Of a stretch of DNA of 64,000 bases, positions 1 to 11,020 are shown one piece after another. Numbering within the stretch: position 1 is the stretch's first letter; each line of letters begins with the position of its first letter. Origin of the DNA: Ischnura elegans (Eukaryota; Arthropoda; Insecta; Odonata; Coenagrionidae). A program made the translations under genes and the position numbers. Location of the stretch: contig NC_060246.1 in assembly GCF_921293095.1 (NCBI RefSeq), positions 108,790,941-108,854,940 on the forward strand, given 5' to 3'. The notes under the pieces were generated by a model, which ran no database searches, had not been told where the DNA came from, and saw nothing but the letters and a program-made list of their open reading frames with translations.

Positions 1-577
1 ATGACTGTACTATTAATATGTGCATAGTAAATTGATATGGCTGTTTAATAAAAGTGATGATCTCCCATATCTGTTTATAACCATTCAAGACGTTTTTTCA
101 GAGAATATAACGAGAGTAACGTTACAAATTAAAAGTTTGTTGATGGAGAGAATAAAATAGCATAGTTAGTGTAAAGGAGAGTTAACCTACTTCAGTTTTT
201 TACTTGCATACACAAATTTATCATTTTTTTATTTAGGAGACAAGATTTTTATCTTATCTCTACTGAAATATTTACTGATTGCCATCCATTTATAATTATT
301 TAAATAAGGTATGTATTTTAAATAAGGTAAAAATTACATAAAATATATAGAACAGAATCCATTTGCATTCAATTGGAAATCTTGCGGCGGTGTGGTCCTC
401 TAGTTCCCCATTCAAATTTATTTTTAAGTTAGCAATTAAAGTTTTTTTTTACATTTTGTTGTGTGAGATCTTTTGGAAATGGCTTTTGAAAACTTTCAAC
501 GCAGCTTAAGTAAAGACAAAAAAGCCACTAGATGGGTAATGGAGACCGGATGATGTATTCTTCAGGCCAGGTAAGGT
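1..577. other. AT-rich flank with a possible exon end
   Basis: No recognisable gene. A short open stretch beginning with ATG at 480 runs 24 codons to a TGA. The sequence then reads CAG followed by GTAAGGT at 568-577, a good 5' splice-site consensus. The outer hAT element inserted exactly there, since GGTAAGGT is its target duplication. This could be a host exon edge or coincidence; nothing else supports a gene. Confidence 0.25.
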
Positions 578-942
578 CAGAGATGGGCAAAATACACGTC
601 AAATGTATTTTAGATACAAAATACAAATTACTTTTAAAATCTGTATTTCAAATACAAAATACAAATTACTTCTAAAAATTGTATTTTCGATACTAAATAC
701 AAATGTAATTTCAAAATACATTCTTAAAATACAAAATACATACCTTCACCGAAGTTCTTATCTAATAAAAAATTAAAATCAATTCAAATATGAACTATTT
801 TTATAATGAGAAGCTCAAACATTCTTACAATGTATTTATAAGTAACTGGCAATCAGACCATTATCCAGGGCAAAATCTTTTAAATAATATGGGGAATATA
901 TGGTAATAATTTGTTTATTTCACTAGTCTCACTTACTCCTCC

Positions 943-1214
943 TTAATGCTCCTTTCCCTTCAAAAGCAATAATGTTTCAAACATAGAGACTGCTAAATTA
1001 CTTCTTTTGCAATTGTGAATAAATCCTGCAAAAGAAAATAACCTTTCCACAGGAGCACTGGATGTGAGGCCAGAGTTATAACGTACAAACAACTTTTTTA
1101 CAGCTGGATATGCACTTGCACATATCGATTTGTCACCTAGAAATAGCAATACTTCAATTTCATTCCTATTTAAAACATTGAATGAGGAATGTCCCGGGTC
1201 ATTTGAAAAGGTTT
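943..1214 (-). pseudogene. hAT transposase C-terminal dimerisation (hATC) exon
   Basis: The minus-strand frame holds the classical hAT C-terminal signature: a YPAVKKLF segment, then SSAPVERLFSFAG, an R-x-x-L step and MFETLLLLK before the stop. This region mediates transposase dimerisation in the family. The open frame reaches back to a TAA near 1215, where conserved noncoding element sequence begins, so only about 90 codons remain of a protein usually around 600 residues. The N-terminal BED finger and the RNase H-like catalytic core are absent from the hAT remnant. It is a broken transposase tail inside the outer hAT. Confidence 0.8.
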
Positions 1215-1562
1215 TTACAGAAGTAAATTAAGGGGCAATTTATTGTCCCATAGATGGCAGGCTAATACCGATTCGGTCAGAGTCCTCTGGATGGCAGTTC
1301 TCTACACTACTCCCTCATAGGGTCGAGTCGTTCCATACACTTCCACTATGGGAATTGAGACGTCCGCCATTTTAGTTCTTCCGTCTCTATAGAGTCTTAT
1401 GGGGGAAAGTGATATAATGCCAGTTTTTTCATAAATACGCGATTCCTGTCGCATTTTCGGTAATTATAAATTATAATATATTCAGTCTTGAGGTACTAGG
1501 AACACTTTACTATCAATTTGTAAATTTTAAATCGTGAAAAATAACAAATATTCGCGCTTCAG

Positions 1563-1841
1563 TTAAGTTTTGATTCTTTTCACAGGACGTTTTTCTAGAT
1601 ATGAAACTCTCATATTTATGTCTGAAACTGGGTAAATTATTTCCAAAACTACTATTACTGCTCTCAGGGCTACTATATAGCGATTTTTTCTCGTCAAAGG
1701 AATAATTTCAGATTTTGAAAAGTCCAATATCAGCTGAGAGAGAATTGTTATCTTCTGATCGGTGGAGATGTCGCATGTAATATCCGAGTAAACTTCCATG
1801 AAAACAGCGCAATGGATATTATACGAGGAATTTGAGGACAA
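1563..1841 (-). CDS. Unidentified 92-codon open frame
   Basis: The frame begins near TCC-TCA codons downstream of a possible AG acceptor at about 1850 and ends 285 bp from the left terminus of the inner element, where a final exon would be expected. The protein is hydrophobic and basic at its end (KRPVKRIKT). A central stretch with alternating leucine, isoleucine and valine could be helical. No family was recognised. It may be the last exon of the inner element's own gene, or a chance frame in AT-rich DNA. Confidence 0.25.
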   Translation of the reverse strand: MSSNSSYNIHCAVFMEVYSDITCDISTDQKITILSQLILDFSKSEIIPLTRKNRYIVALRAVIVVLEIIYPVSDINMRVSYLEKRPVKRIKT

Positions 1842-2639
1842 GTCTGGTCAATTTTTAGTGCCGACAAATCGGAAATATTATCCTACCCCAAAATTAGACA
1901 AGAAAAACTACAGAAGTCACAAGCTGACATGCAATTTTTGTACTTTTCACGAGAGTTGCAGATCATAAAAGATATCATCAAAGGAGGTATATAAAGGAAA
2001 AAATCACATTTTTCCAAAGTATATAATGTACACACACCGGAAATGTTACATTTTAAGATTTCCAGAATTATTTAACAATTTCATTGAAACTAAGATTATT
2101 TACATAATGCAAAATAAACAAAATAAATAAATCTGAAGTGCACATGATGTAACATTTCTATTAAAATGGATTCAAATTAGTAGGAGAGAATGATGTACAG
2201 GTGATGACAGCTGCCACACATCTTGCATTATTCTCAATTTTGCTATGTTCCTTTACCACCAATGACATTGACTACTCGAGTATATGAACCTGTAATTAAA
2301 ATTTTAAATAAAATTTCGTTAATTACACCAAAAGCATTAATTCACAAGTAATTTTAATGAACAGCATCTCAGTGATACATCAAATTCTCACAATCAACAG
2401 TCATGATAAAGTTCTATAATGTGTAGATGTTTATTAAACATGCAATGCATGCATTAAACATGCATAAACATTCTATATCATATTTCATGGTTTGAGCAAT
2501 AGGAAATTAATAAATTAAATTTCAATTGGCAGACAACTTTCGGGAAATTAATTCTATTACCAAGATGGCAATCTTCCTGTCAGCATACAAAATTATAAAA
2601 AGGAATAATATGACATTAACATTCCACAACACTGTTACT

Positions 2640-2865
2640 CAGTGGCATATCTACGGGGGGAGGAAGGGAAAGATCCCTCCCCAAAGCCTCAGAGAAATAA
2701 AAAAAGTATTTATAATTATTTTATATATTGAACTGCATCGACTAAAAGTTAAATCTTTAGTGCAAAATGATTTCAAATGTATTTCCAGGAATGTTATTCT
2801 TCAAAAATAGGCCATCCTATCCTTCCCAAAGCATATTCCTAGTTACGCCATTGCCATTACTCCTT
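2640..2865. mobile_element. Short MITE with GTGGC(A/G)TA..CTA ends
   Basis: The left edge reads CAGTGGCATATCTACGGGGG and the right edge is the inverse of GGCAATGGCGTAACTAGGAA. Both are followed inward by matching GGGAAGG and GGGAGGA runs. The roughly 225-bp AT-rich interior has no gene. G-rich openings of this sort are common MITE ends in arthropod genomes. The target duplication could not be fixed. Confidence 0.45.
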
Positions 2866-3069
2866 GACACAAATATTTCAACATTTATCAGATCATCTAA
2901 AAATATTATCAAATTGAAGACATACAGTCATATTAAACTACTCCATTGCCTAATCTCGACCATCGTATGCTCTCCCCCTTTAAAAAATATTTACATTTTA
3001 AAACATTCCAAACAGCGGAATAGGTTCATAGATTTCACATTTAATAGGTATTCTCAAACGTATCCCATA

Positions 3070-3660
3070 TTTTAACCCCAGAATACTGTTTAGCAAAGAA
3101 TTCATGTCAATGGTGAAGGTACCCCCCAATTAATGACCCTCATTATAACGATGAACACCATTTACCTATCTCCATTAACACCATCATGGAATGTGTCATA
3201 CAGTTTCCTCCGGTATTACATCCATTATAATAACATTCAGACCAGGATTAAGTAGTCAATAGTTATGGAAAAAAATTGACTGTATAATAGGAATCTCAGA
3301 ATAGTAGTGAATTTATGCACAGCAAGACCAAACTTGCTTATCAAAAGAGACACTAGTAATTATGAAGAACAGATTTCAACCCCAGAAACTGTTCAGTGAA
3401 GGGTTCAAGTCAATGTTCATGGTACCCTCAAATCAATGAGATGAACAACATTACACTCTCCATTAACACCGTCATGGAATATATATTCCTTTAAGTACAA
3501 CATATAATGTAGTAATTTGCCAAAAGGATTAAGCAATCCACACTTCTGGAAAGAAACTAACTTAAAAAGAGGAATCTTTGAATTGCAGTGCATTTATGCA
3601 CAAAAAAACTAAACTTACCCATCAAAAGAAGTATTCTCAATTATGAAGAAGAGACTTGGC
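3070..3660. repeat. Diverged tandem duplication, unit about 300 bp
   Basis: The block starting at 3072 (ACCCCAGAATACTGTTTAG) recurs at about 3379 (ACCCCAGAAACTGTTCAG). The same order of shared words follows in both: TCAAGTCAATG, GGTACCC, CTCCATTAACACC, CATGGAAT, ATTTATGCACA and CAAACTTGC/TAAACTTACC. The units are visibly diverged by substitutions and small indels, so the duplication is old. No coding content. Confidence 0.6.
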
Positions 3661-4480
3661 ACTAGAAAAAGCTTTGAAAGCAACTGAAGCTATACCAAGA
3701 AGGGCAAGTATCGAAGGAAAAATAAATATATTGGCCTATGCTGCTGATGTAGCCTTAAAAGCCTATAGTAAAAGTAACCTCAAATCAGTAGCCCAAGTAG
3801 AATAGTAATAAAAGTAGGATTACAGGTAATTGAAGATAAAACTAAATATATGAAAATTGGAAGAGTGGCAGAGCCTAACATTTCTCTGCTGGTATTTGGT
3901 AGTCACCATTAACTGCCAAAATGAAATAGATGAAGAGATACAAATGGGGATAAATTAAGCTAATAGATGCTACAGGAGCCTATCAAAATTATCATAGATT
4001 CAACTTCTCAATATACCAACTCCAGGTATATATCAACTCAAGATAGATAAAAATTAGAATGTATACTATCATAATACAGCAAGTGCTCTTAAATGAGGCT
4101 GAGGTAAAGACCCTAACAAAGCAGCCTTAGAAGAAGTAAATAACTGTTGGAAATTAAATATCGAGAAGGATATATGGTCCAACGTTTGACGAAGGGGTTT
4201 GGAGAATACTGAAAAACATAGAGCAGGAAACTTCATAAAACAAGATATTGTCACTGTGATCAGAAGTAGGAGAATTGCATGGCTTGGTCATGTAAGAAGA
4301 AGTGAGGAGTGTGGAGAGGTCAACCAGAGGGAAGACACCCACAAGAAAGACCAAGACTAAGATGCAACGACCCAGTGTTTGAGGGCATGGGATGAGTTGG
4401 GGAAAAGGTTGACATTATGGAGGACAGAGGAGTCTGAAGAGACAACTTGTTGGTGAGGCCAAATATCGACTTGGATTTGA
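3650..4480 (+). pseudogene. LINE reverse transcriptase 3' fragment, decayed
   Basis: Plus-strand frames give an RT catalytic region resembling ILAYA-DDVAL at about 3725-3760, then LQV-EDKTKYMKIGR. Further on come the C-terminal features of arthropod LINE ORF2: KIRMYTTII..VLLNEAEV, YGPTFDEGVWRI and LVGEAKYRLGFEYG. The fragment lacks the endonuclease domain and the front of the RT, so it is 5'-truncated. It is interrupted by several stops and frame changes (for example after TLTKQP), so it is dead. The clade could not be settled. Confidence 0.65.
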
Positions 4481-4870
4481 GTATGGAATCATATTACTTG
4501 CAATATTTAATTTGATTAAACATGTTTTTGGCTTGAATTCCCCCCTCTCTAAGAACGACTGTTGCACTTATTTGTAATTTGATTTCAGCATTAATCTCAT
4601 GAACATAATAACATTTCACACATACTAATTTCCTCTGCAAAAATAAGGGGGTACTTCGTAACTGGAACTTTAAAACTTGACTGAAGGATAAAAAGCAGTG
4701 GCTTCATAGTATGTGGTTTACAATATCATTGATTAAAAAATTCAACCATGTTGCAATGACCTATTGCAAAATTATTTTAACCATATGCTGAAGTAGAAAA
4801 TTGAAAGTAAGAATTACAACTCTACAGCATGCTTAAAACACTCTGTTGTACTTCAACCATACAGTATAGT

Positions 4871-7800
4871 CCCCAACAGCACACATTTGGATATACATTA
4901 TGTATTTATATTGTATTTTCATGGGTCACATACATATGTATTTTTGTTATGTATCACATGTGTAATACATATGTATTATTGAATGTATATTCTTTGTATT
5001 CATACATATGTAAAAGTGGTACGTGTTACACGATAAATACATTTGTATTTTTGAAAATTGAATACTTATGTAAATGTGGTCAAAAATACAAATGTAAATA
5101 TCGTGTAACACTTGCTACTTTTACATATGTATGAATACAGAGGAAATACATATGTAAATGTGGTCAAAAATACACAAAATATACATTATGTATATTTTCT
5201 GTAATTTTTGAGAGGTGGATTTTCGTGGCGTCTTGTGAAATGTTCATAAACATTTTTTCCAGAAATAATATGTTCACTGCAAACGCCAGATTTTCTCATT
5301 TCAATGATCATTCATCCATTCGATTTTATACCCAGAAAGCTTAAAAATAAATCATATACTGATCGATGTGAGCAAGGGTAATATGGCGACCATATTTATG
5401 TTAATTTGTAAATGCACGCGAAATACAGACGTATTACATATGTAAAATTCAGTTTCCATCCGCGAAATATACACATGGAAAATGGCTCACAATCCTCACA
5501 ATACATGAAAAATACAAAAAATAGTTCTTGCACAGAGCAAAAGTAAAAGCGAAGTTTAATTTTTTAAACAATATTTTAAATTAACTGTTTAAACAAAAAA
5601 AATAAATTCTCAATTCTGCGCCTCCACTGTCGCAATAAACTAGGGAAGTGAGAGGGAGTGATCCCTTTCGTTATAATCTCGTTAACAGTTAAGCTCGGCA
5701 TTTCGTTCGAGACTACGAGAACGTCGAGATCGTGCTGTAGGAGGAACTCCGGCTATTGATGTATAGTTAATTTTATATTTGTTTGCATTATTATACGTAT
5801 TGGAAGAATTGACATAGTGTTTTAATCCTCGATAACCGGTGCTTGTGGATGGTGTGCTCAACCCGAAGCTATGTTTTGCTGGAAATGTGCTTCAATGCTT
5901 CAATCCCGCAGGTTATTGCGATTCCTGCAAGCCAGCTCCAACAGTTTCCTGTCACTGGATAACTAAGGTAAGGTATGATTTATCTTTTATTATATTGTAC
6001 GCCTACAAAGACTACATTAATTATGTTATTTGAGTATATTTGGATACAACTATATTGGCGCAATGTGTTGACCACATTGCGCCAATTTTGTTTATGTTTG
6101 GCTATTGTTTTCCTTTTTTGTTGAGTTACGTATCGAGGAGACTGGTCTCCATTGAAGTTATATTGTAAAACGGGTAAAATATAGTGTAATGTCAACCTTG
6201 TACGTATAAATTAATAGATTATGCGTCTTATAGTAATTCCGTGCTTCGCGGCTGAAGTTACATTTTTTCTTCTCTTAATAAAGAGCAGAAAAAATTGTTT
6301 AAAGGGATGTTTTCGTTCACGTGTAAGTTGTTTTATCGCTGTTTATTACCACAACCTACTGTATTGTAGTTCTTGCATTCCTAGTTATCCTATGCTTTAG
6401 TCATAACATCTTTGACCGCAGACTTATCAGCGTAGCCTTGTCACTAATAGATTCCTCGAGGTTCCGAGCCGTTTTGCCCACTACTTCTAATTATTTAACG
6501 AACAAGAAGTATTGGTCGTGTAATATCGGTTCCCTTAAAGCCAAGTGTAATATTTCTTTCATCTTGAAAGGCAGTCAATCAAGGTGCATTTCGTCGTTAT
6601 TATTAACACAAGATAAATACGTAATTTTCATGCGAAAGTTTGTCATTATGTGTAAGAAAGAGATGCGTATGGGCCAAATTGATTAATTATAATTTTACTT
6701 TCATGCTCTTTCGCGCATACCCAGGAGGCGGCGACGATGTAAATAGCTTGGCCTGGACAAGAGGAGAATGGATTACGGAAAAAACGACGAAGCAAAGCCA
6801 GAAGACCATGTGGAATTGTTAATACCGAGGTAAGGTTTGAGGGAAAAGTTTTTTAAAATCCATAATGGAGAGGTTTCTTAAAGTTAAGCCTGAAATTATC
6901 GGTGGTATGAAATTTATTTGTTCGAAAATTTGATATCACAAGTTTATATTTTTTCTGTGTGAATCATCCGCTACTAAATCATGGTACTATTATATTTGTA
7001 TCATGTACTAAATAAGCATACCAATGGATACACTTTTTCCTAGTTAATTTATATTTAAAAGTAGTCATATGATCTTTTCTCATATTTCTCATTCTTCTTA
7101 AGAGAAAGGCTATAAATTTTGTAAAATGAAAGCATATCCCCAAAATATATGATTTCTCAAAGGACAAGGTCAAATCTGCGCTAGCTGGGACCTCGGCATA
7201 ATTGGTAAATGAAAAAATTTAAAACTCATGTCTGGAATCTAGCAGAGAAGCCAAACTTTCATTTGCATTCAGAATACAGAATTAGTACTAAAATTACAGA
7301 CTTCACAGAATACTGACTGCCTATATGAATTTAAAAAAATAAAATTTAAAGGCCTTGAGCTCCTATTCAGATCTTACAAAAAGATATATTTTTGCATGAC
7401 TATTAAACTTGACTTCTTCTTTTCTCCATTCAGGAAGTGGCTAATGGTGCAGAGTTGGTTTCCTGAATCCAGGTTTCTTCTTGTGCAATGGATTACAACG
7501 CTTGTTCCGTGCTAATATTTTTTTCTACTTTCCAACTCAAACCATTGTTTGTACTTGATTTATCTTTGTGCCATTTTTTAAAACTAAGTTTCACCTACTG
7601 TTTGCTGGCCCTTAATGCTTGTTAGCAATATTCATGGCCACACTTGTTCTTTGTGTGTATTATTTTATTTTTCTCTTTGAATAAATGTTTTATTATCTGT
7701 ATGTTCTGGTTTCCTTATATTTATTCATCCGTTTGATCCATATTGACATTAAGTGGATGTGGGTCAGAAAATCAATATGTATAATTCGTGCATGAGGGCC

Positions 7801-8149
7801 TGCAGATACATATGTATATTACATGTAAGGATATTCAGATTTCCAATTTGTAATACGCATGTATACATACATCCTGAGGGACTTTTGAGCCACTTTTACA
7901 TGAAATATACAGACGTAATACGGTTGTATTCCATCGTATACATATGTATAATTCATGTATGGGTATTCAGATTTCCAATTTGTAATACGCACGTATACAT
8001 ACATCCATAGGGACTTTTGAACCACTTCTACGTGAAATATACCGATGTAATACGATCATATTCCATCTTATACATATGTATTTGGTCACGTATTTTTTGT
8101 GTATTATTGATGTTATACAGATGTAATACAAATGCCGTGTTATCTGGGG
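4871..8149. mobile_element. TACATATGTA-rich element with CCCC..GGGG ends
   Basis: The left edge reads CCCCAACAGCACACATTTG; the right edge, inverted, reads CCCCAGATAACACGGCATTTG. Each is followed inward by 300-400 bp crowded with TACATATGTA, GTAATACATATGTA and ACATGTAA words in both orientations, forming long imperfect subterminal inverted repeats. The right side also contains two direct copies of a roughly 130-bp block (about 7810-7905 and 7940-8040). The interior (5530-7720) is ordinary DNA with a possible spliced transcription unit. Ends resemble the CCCAGATAGCAC termini of the element at 20959-21974. No transposase was recognised and the target duplication is unclear. Confidence 0.4.
5650..7720 (+). 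other. Possible three-exon transcription unit, mostly noncoding
   Basis: Three segments are bounded by good splice signals on the plus strand. Exon 1 ends at about 5968 (AACTAAG then GTAAGG). Exon 2 runs from after CATACCCAG at about 6724 to 6831 (TACCGAG then GTAAGG). Exon 3 starts after TCCATTCAG at about 7434 and reaches an AATAAA signal at about 7679. Exon 1 has a 43-codon cysteine-rich open stretch (5839-5968) without an ATG, which closes shortly after joining exon 2. No protein family is recognisable. It may be a long noncoding RNA or a decayed element gene. RNA evidence would decide. Confidence 0.3.
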
Positions 8150-10130
8150 TAGGCCCTTATAATGTATTCTACTGAAGACAAAATGATTCTTTGGTGTTCT
8201 ATACAACAAATACGAGAACTAAACAAGAAACCCAAAAATTACATTTAAATATGAATTATCTTCTGCATGTTTATCGATGAAGCCATAATATCTTTGGAAA
8301 AGAATGATGCCAATCTTAAAATGATAAAAATTCAGCCAATCAGTGATGTATAAAAAAAGTAAAGCTTATACTACAATTAAAGTTAAGTTCAAACTCAAAG
8401 AGAACCAATGTGTCTAATATTTATATGCCACTTTCATTATGAGGTTTTTGGCTTTTACTTTGCAGTGCACCATTTTCCTGTAGGAACTCTAATGAATTAC
8501 CTTCAACAAATATATTCAAAGCTACAGACACTAACCTCAACCCTTAAGAAACAAATAAATAGCAATGTGGTACCCTATTCATACATACTGGTGAGAAAGG
8601 GTAGTTGAACGTTCAATGTCAGGGTATTTCGTGTAAAATGTAGAACTTGCCCAATCAGTAATTTTAGCATCGTGCACTAGTTCCTCCTATGTTGCTCCCT
8701 CGCCAAATGACACCCTTGGAACCTGCTTGAACAGCAGCAGCAACATGCAAGTGATAATGCAAATCAAATTTATTCATTTATTCCAATGGTAAACATTACT
8801 AACCACTAGAATATAGAATCAACGCAAAAGGAAATGGCAGAAAGTCCCCCTACGGCTTAGGATAAACACCATAAATGGATTTAGGAGTACAATATCCTAG
8901 GTTTATCGCAACATATCACTAAGAAATGCATTTAAAGAAGTTTTTATTGCAACAGAAATCATGATATCTCCAAGATATCATTAAAACCGTATTATTTTCA
9001 CACAATACCGCATCAGGTCTTGAATAAGTTATATCTACACATTAACAATAAGCTTCCACTCCACTCTTAATAATCACTATTTATATAAGATTTATAAAAG
9101 CACAATTAAACGAACAGGCTTAATAAAAGTAAATATAAAAGTAAAACAATAAGTTCTAGAGAAATGTACATGAATAATATACACACTGACAATAACGCAT
9201 TGAAATTGAAATGGTGTACGAAGAAATAATCAAAAACTCCTAGTTATCCATAGCCATATTTTTTTAATAACTCTCCATAATTAGGCATGAATGGTACCGT
9301 CCTCTTTGATAATCACTGAAGCCATTTCAGAAAAACCTAATTAATTATATATTTCCATATTTTACAATTAGTTACTAAGCTCGAATACGTACCACAAGTA
9401 AATATTCGGCCAAAGATGTTGAAACTTCAAGTACACAGGAGCAGACAGCTGGGCCACGACAAAAGTTCGGTGTTGATGTATTTTTCCGTTTTAACCAGCC
9501 CTAGGAATGTAATCCTCTTCAAACAAAACTGGAATTAAAAATTCGGAATGAGTCAAGGAAAAGATTAGTCGCAAAAGCGACTTGTCGAGATTTTAATTGC
9601 ATCCTAAAATTAAGCATTCACACTACTTCGAAATATAATAGTCATTCTTCTCATGAACAACACACAAATAAAGCAATGAAAAGCGGAGTTTCGTCCACTA
9701 ATATGTATCCGGATATGCAGATTCTAGTCAAAAACGTAATTGTCTTTATTGTTGTAAATGACCGTAAGATTACTTCATACCGGCATTGACAAAAACAAAT
9801 ATTTTTATTGAATACAAAACTAGCAGCACTAATAGTTATTGTTACACATTCTGGTACGTAGTAAAGAACTAAGTCAATCATCTCTGCAACCCAGACTAAA
9901 TATTATATTTTAGTCACAAAATTTCACATATTCCATTGATGAATAGAAAACATACAAGCACAAAAACACTCGTCAAGAACCTCGCCGCATTATCTGAACC
10001 GGAATACATATTTTTTTAAATTACTACTTATACACAGTTCAAACCTAATAATTGGAATATGTGGATCAGCACTATTAAAAATTTAAGGTAATAGTATTAA
10101 AGGAACCATTATGTGTAGAAAAACTTACCT
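8150..10130. other. AT-rich interior of the inner element, nothing recognised
   Basis: The sequence is AT-rich with short open frames on both strands, none matching a known family. No tandem repeats, RNA genes or terminal repeats were seen. Confidence 0.4.
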
Positions 10131-10400
10131 CACGTAGGCGGGAAGACGTTGTTTGGTGTCACTTGTCCCTTCGGCATATTTGAAGCCATTTCGCTCTTCT
10201 CTCAATATTTTGAGGGAAAATAAAATTTTTAAACACGTCCTTGGTGCTAATGTAGCAATTAGGAGCCGAACTACAACTTATTGTGCCGTATTTCTACTAC
10301 AAATAACGGAAAATCTTGCCGAGCAACTGCCGGCCACATTCACTTTCATAACGTAAACAACGAGTGCAGAGAACAAAGATGGTAGGATGCGACGACTCAA
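10131..10400 (-). other. Possible first exon of the inner element's gene
   Basis: Reading leftwards from the right terminus of the inner element, the minus strand offers an ATG-led frame MKVNVAGSCSARFSVICS (short, ends in TAA). A second ATG-led stretch reads MASNMPKGQVTPNNVF and runs into a splice-donor-like CTACGTGAGGTAAGT at about 10130-10145. A promoter-proximal exon with a donor close to a terminal repeat is usual for intron-bearing DNA transposons. The downstream exons were not identified, so this is a weak call. Confidence 0.25.
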
Positions 10401-10779
10401 CTTTGTAGTGTATTATCAACAATCCAGAGGACTCTGGATTCGGTATCCCTGCCATATCGTCGCGCGCTCTTACAAATTACACGCAAAAAATTATTTGTAT
10501 TTTGATTTTGAATGTATTTTAAAAATACAAATTACTCTTTAGATGTATTTTCATTACAAAATACAAAATACTCTCAGAAAATGTATTTCCGATACAAATT
10601 ACAAACTACAAATGTATCGAAAATACGTATTTCAAATACAAGTATTTTCGATACTGCCCATCTCTGGGTAAGGTATTATATAAGATTAGGAGTTGAGACT
10701 TATCGCTCAGGTCGTCCTTGCCTAAAAATATTTCCTCACAATGTGGGCAGGAGAATCTTTCTACCAGTCTTCTAACCAA

Positions 10780-11020
10780 GTCATCATCATCACTGGTCAA
10801 CAATCCTAGGATTGGTTTGACGCAGCTCACCACTCAGTTCTCCTATCAGCTAATCTTTTCACACCTACGTATTTCTTCTCTTTCACATCTCTCTTTACTT
10901 GTTCCATATATTTTGTTCGAGGTCTTCCTTTTCCATTCTTGCCTTCCACTTGTCCTTCGACGATTGTCTTCATCAGGCCATCATGTCTCAAGATGTGGCC
11001 TATAAGGTTTCCACTTTTGT
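10780..11020 (-). pseudogene. LINE ORF2 C-terminus with TGATGA tail
   Basis: The minus frame gives GHILRHDGLMKTIVEGQVEG, then a GKGRPRTKYMEQVKRDV stretch and a stop after DRRTEW. This is the conserved C-terminal end of ORF2 in many arthropod LINEs. It is followed by about 35 bp of 3' UTR and a short (TGATGA)n tail, which appears as TCATCATCATCA at 10782-10793. Only about 75 codons remain, so the copy is extremely 5'-truncated. This tail type is known in RTE-like and related clades, which I do not separate here. Confidence 0.7.

Larger units (their letters stand above)
1278..10436 (-). mobile_element. Inner 9.16-kb DNA transposon with 8-bp target duplication
   Basis: The ends are inverted copies of CAGAGTCCTCTGGAT (15 bp perfect), with weaker matches continuing (ACACTAC, GAGTCGT). 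A perfect 8-bp direct repeat GATTCGGT flanks it at 1270-1277 and 10437-10444. An 8-bp duplication fits hAT or P-type superfamilies; I cannot assign it further. The element lies inside the outer hAT, and the related copy at 16203-16491 reads through this point without the insert, a natural empty site. Contents include an unidentified 92-codon minus frame near the left end, a possible first exon near the right end, a MITE, a LINE fragment and the 4871-8149 repeat-ended element. No transposase domain was recognised. Confidence 0.8.
578..10666 (-). mobile_element. Outer hAT element, split by a nested insertion
   Basis: The left end reads CAGAGATGGGCA and the right end TGCCCATCTCTG, the CAG...CTG terminal inverted repeats typical of hAT elements. 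Both ends continue into AT-rich subterminal DNA built from AAATACAAAATAC-like words. The flanks carry a perfect 8-bp direct repeat GGTAAGGT at 570-577 and 10667-10674, the hAT target-duplication length. Without the inner element (1278-10436) the hAT is only about 0.93 kb: 578-1277 plus 10445-10666. It keeps one transposase exon on the minus strand near its left end, so it is an internally deleted relic. A related fragment at 16203-16491 lacks the nested insertion. Confidence 0.85.

Noticed and set aside
4871-5200. CRISPR-like array from repeated TACATATGTA words
   Set aside because: Spacing is irregular, words occur in both orientations, and the genome is eukaryotic; these are subterminal repeats.
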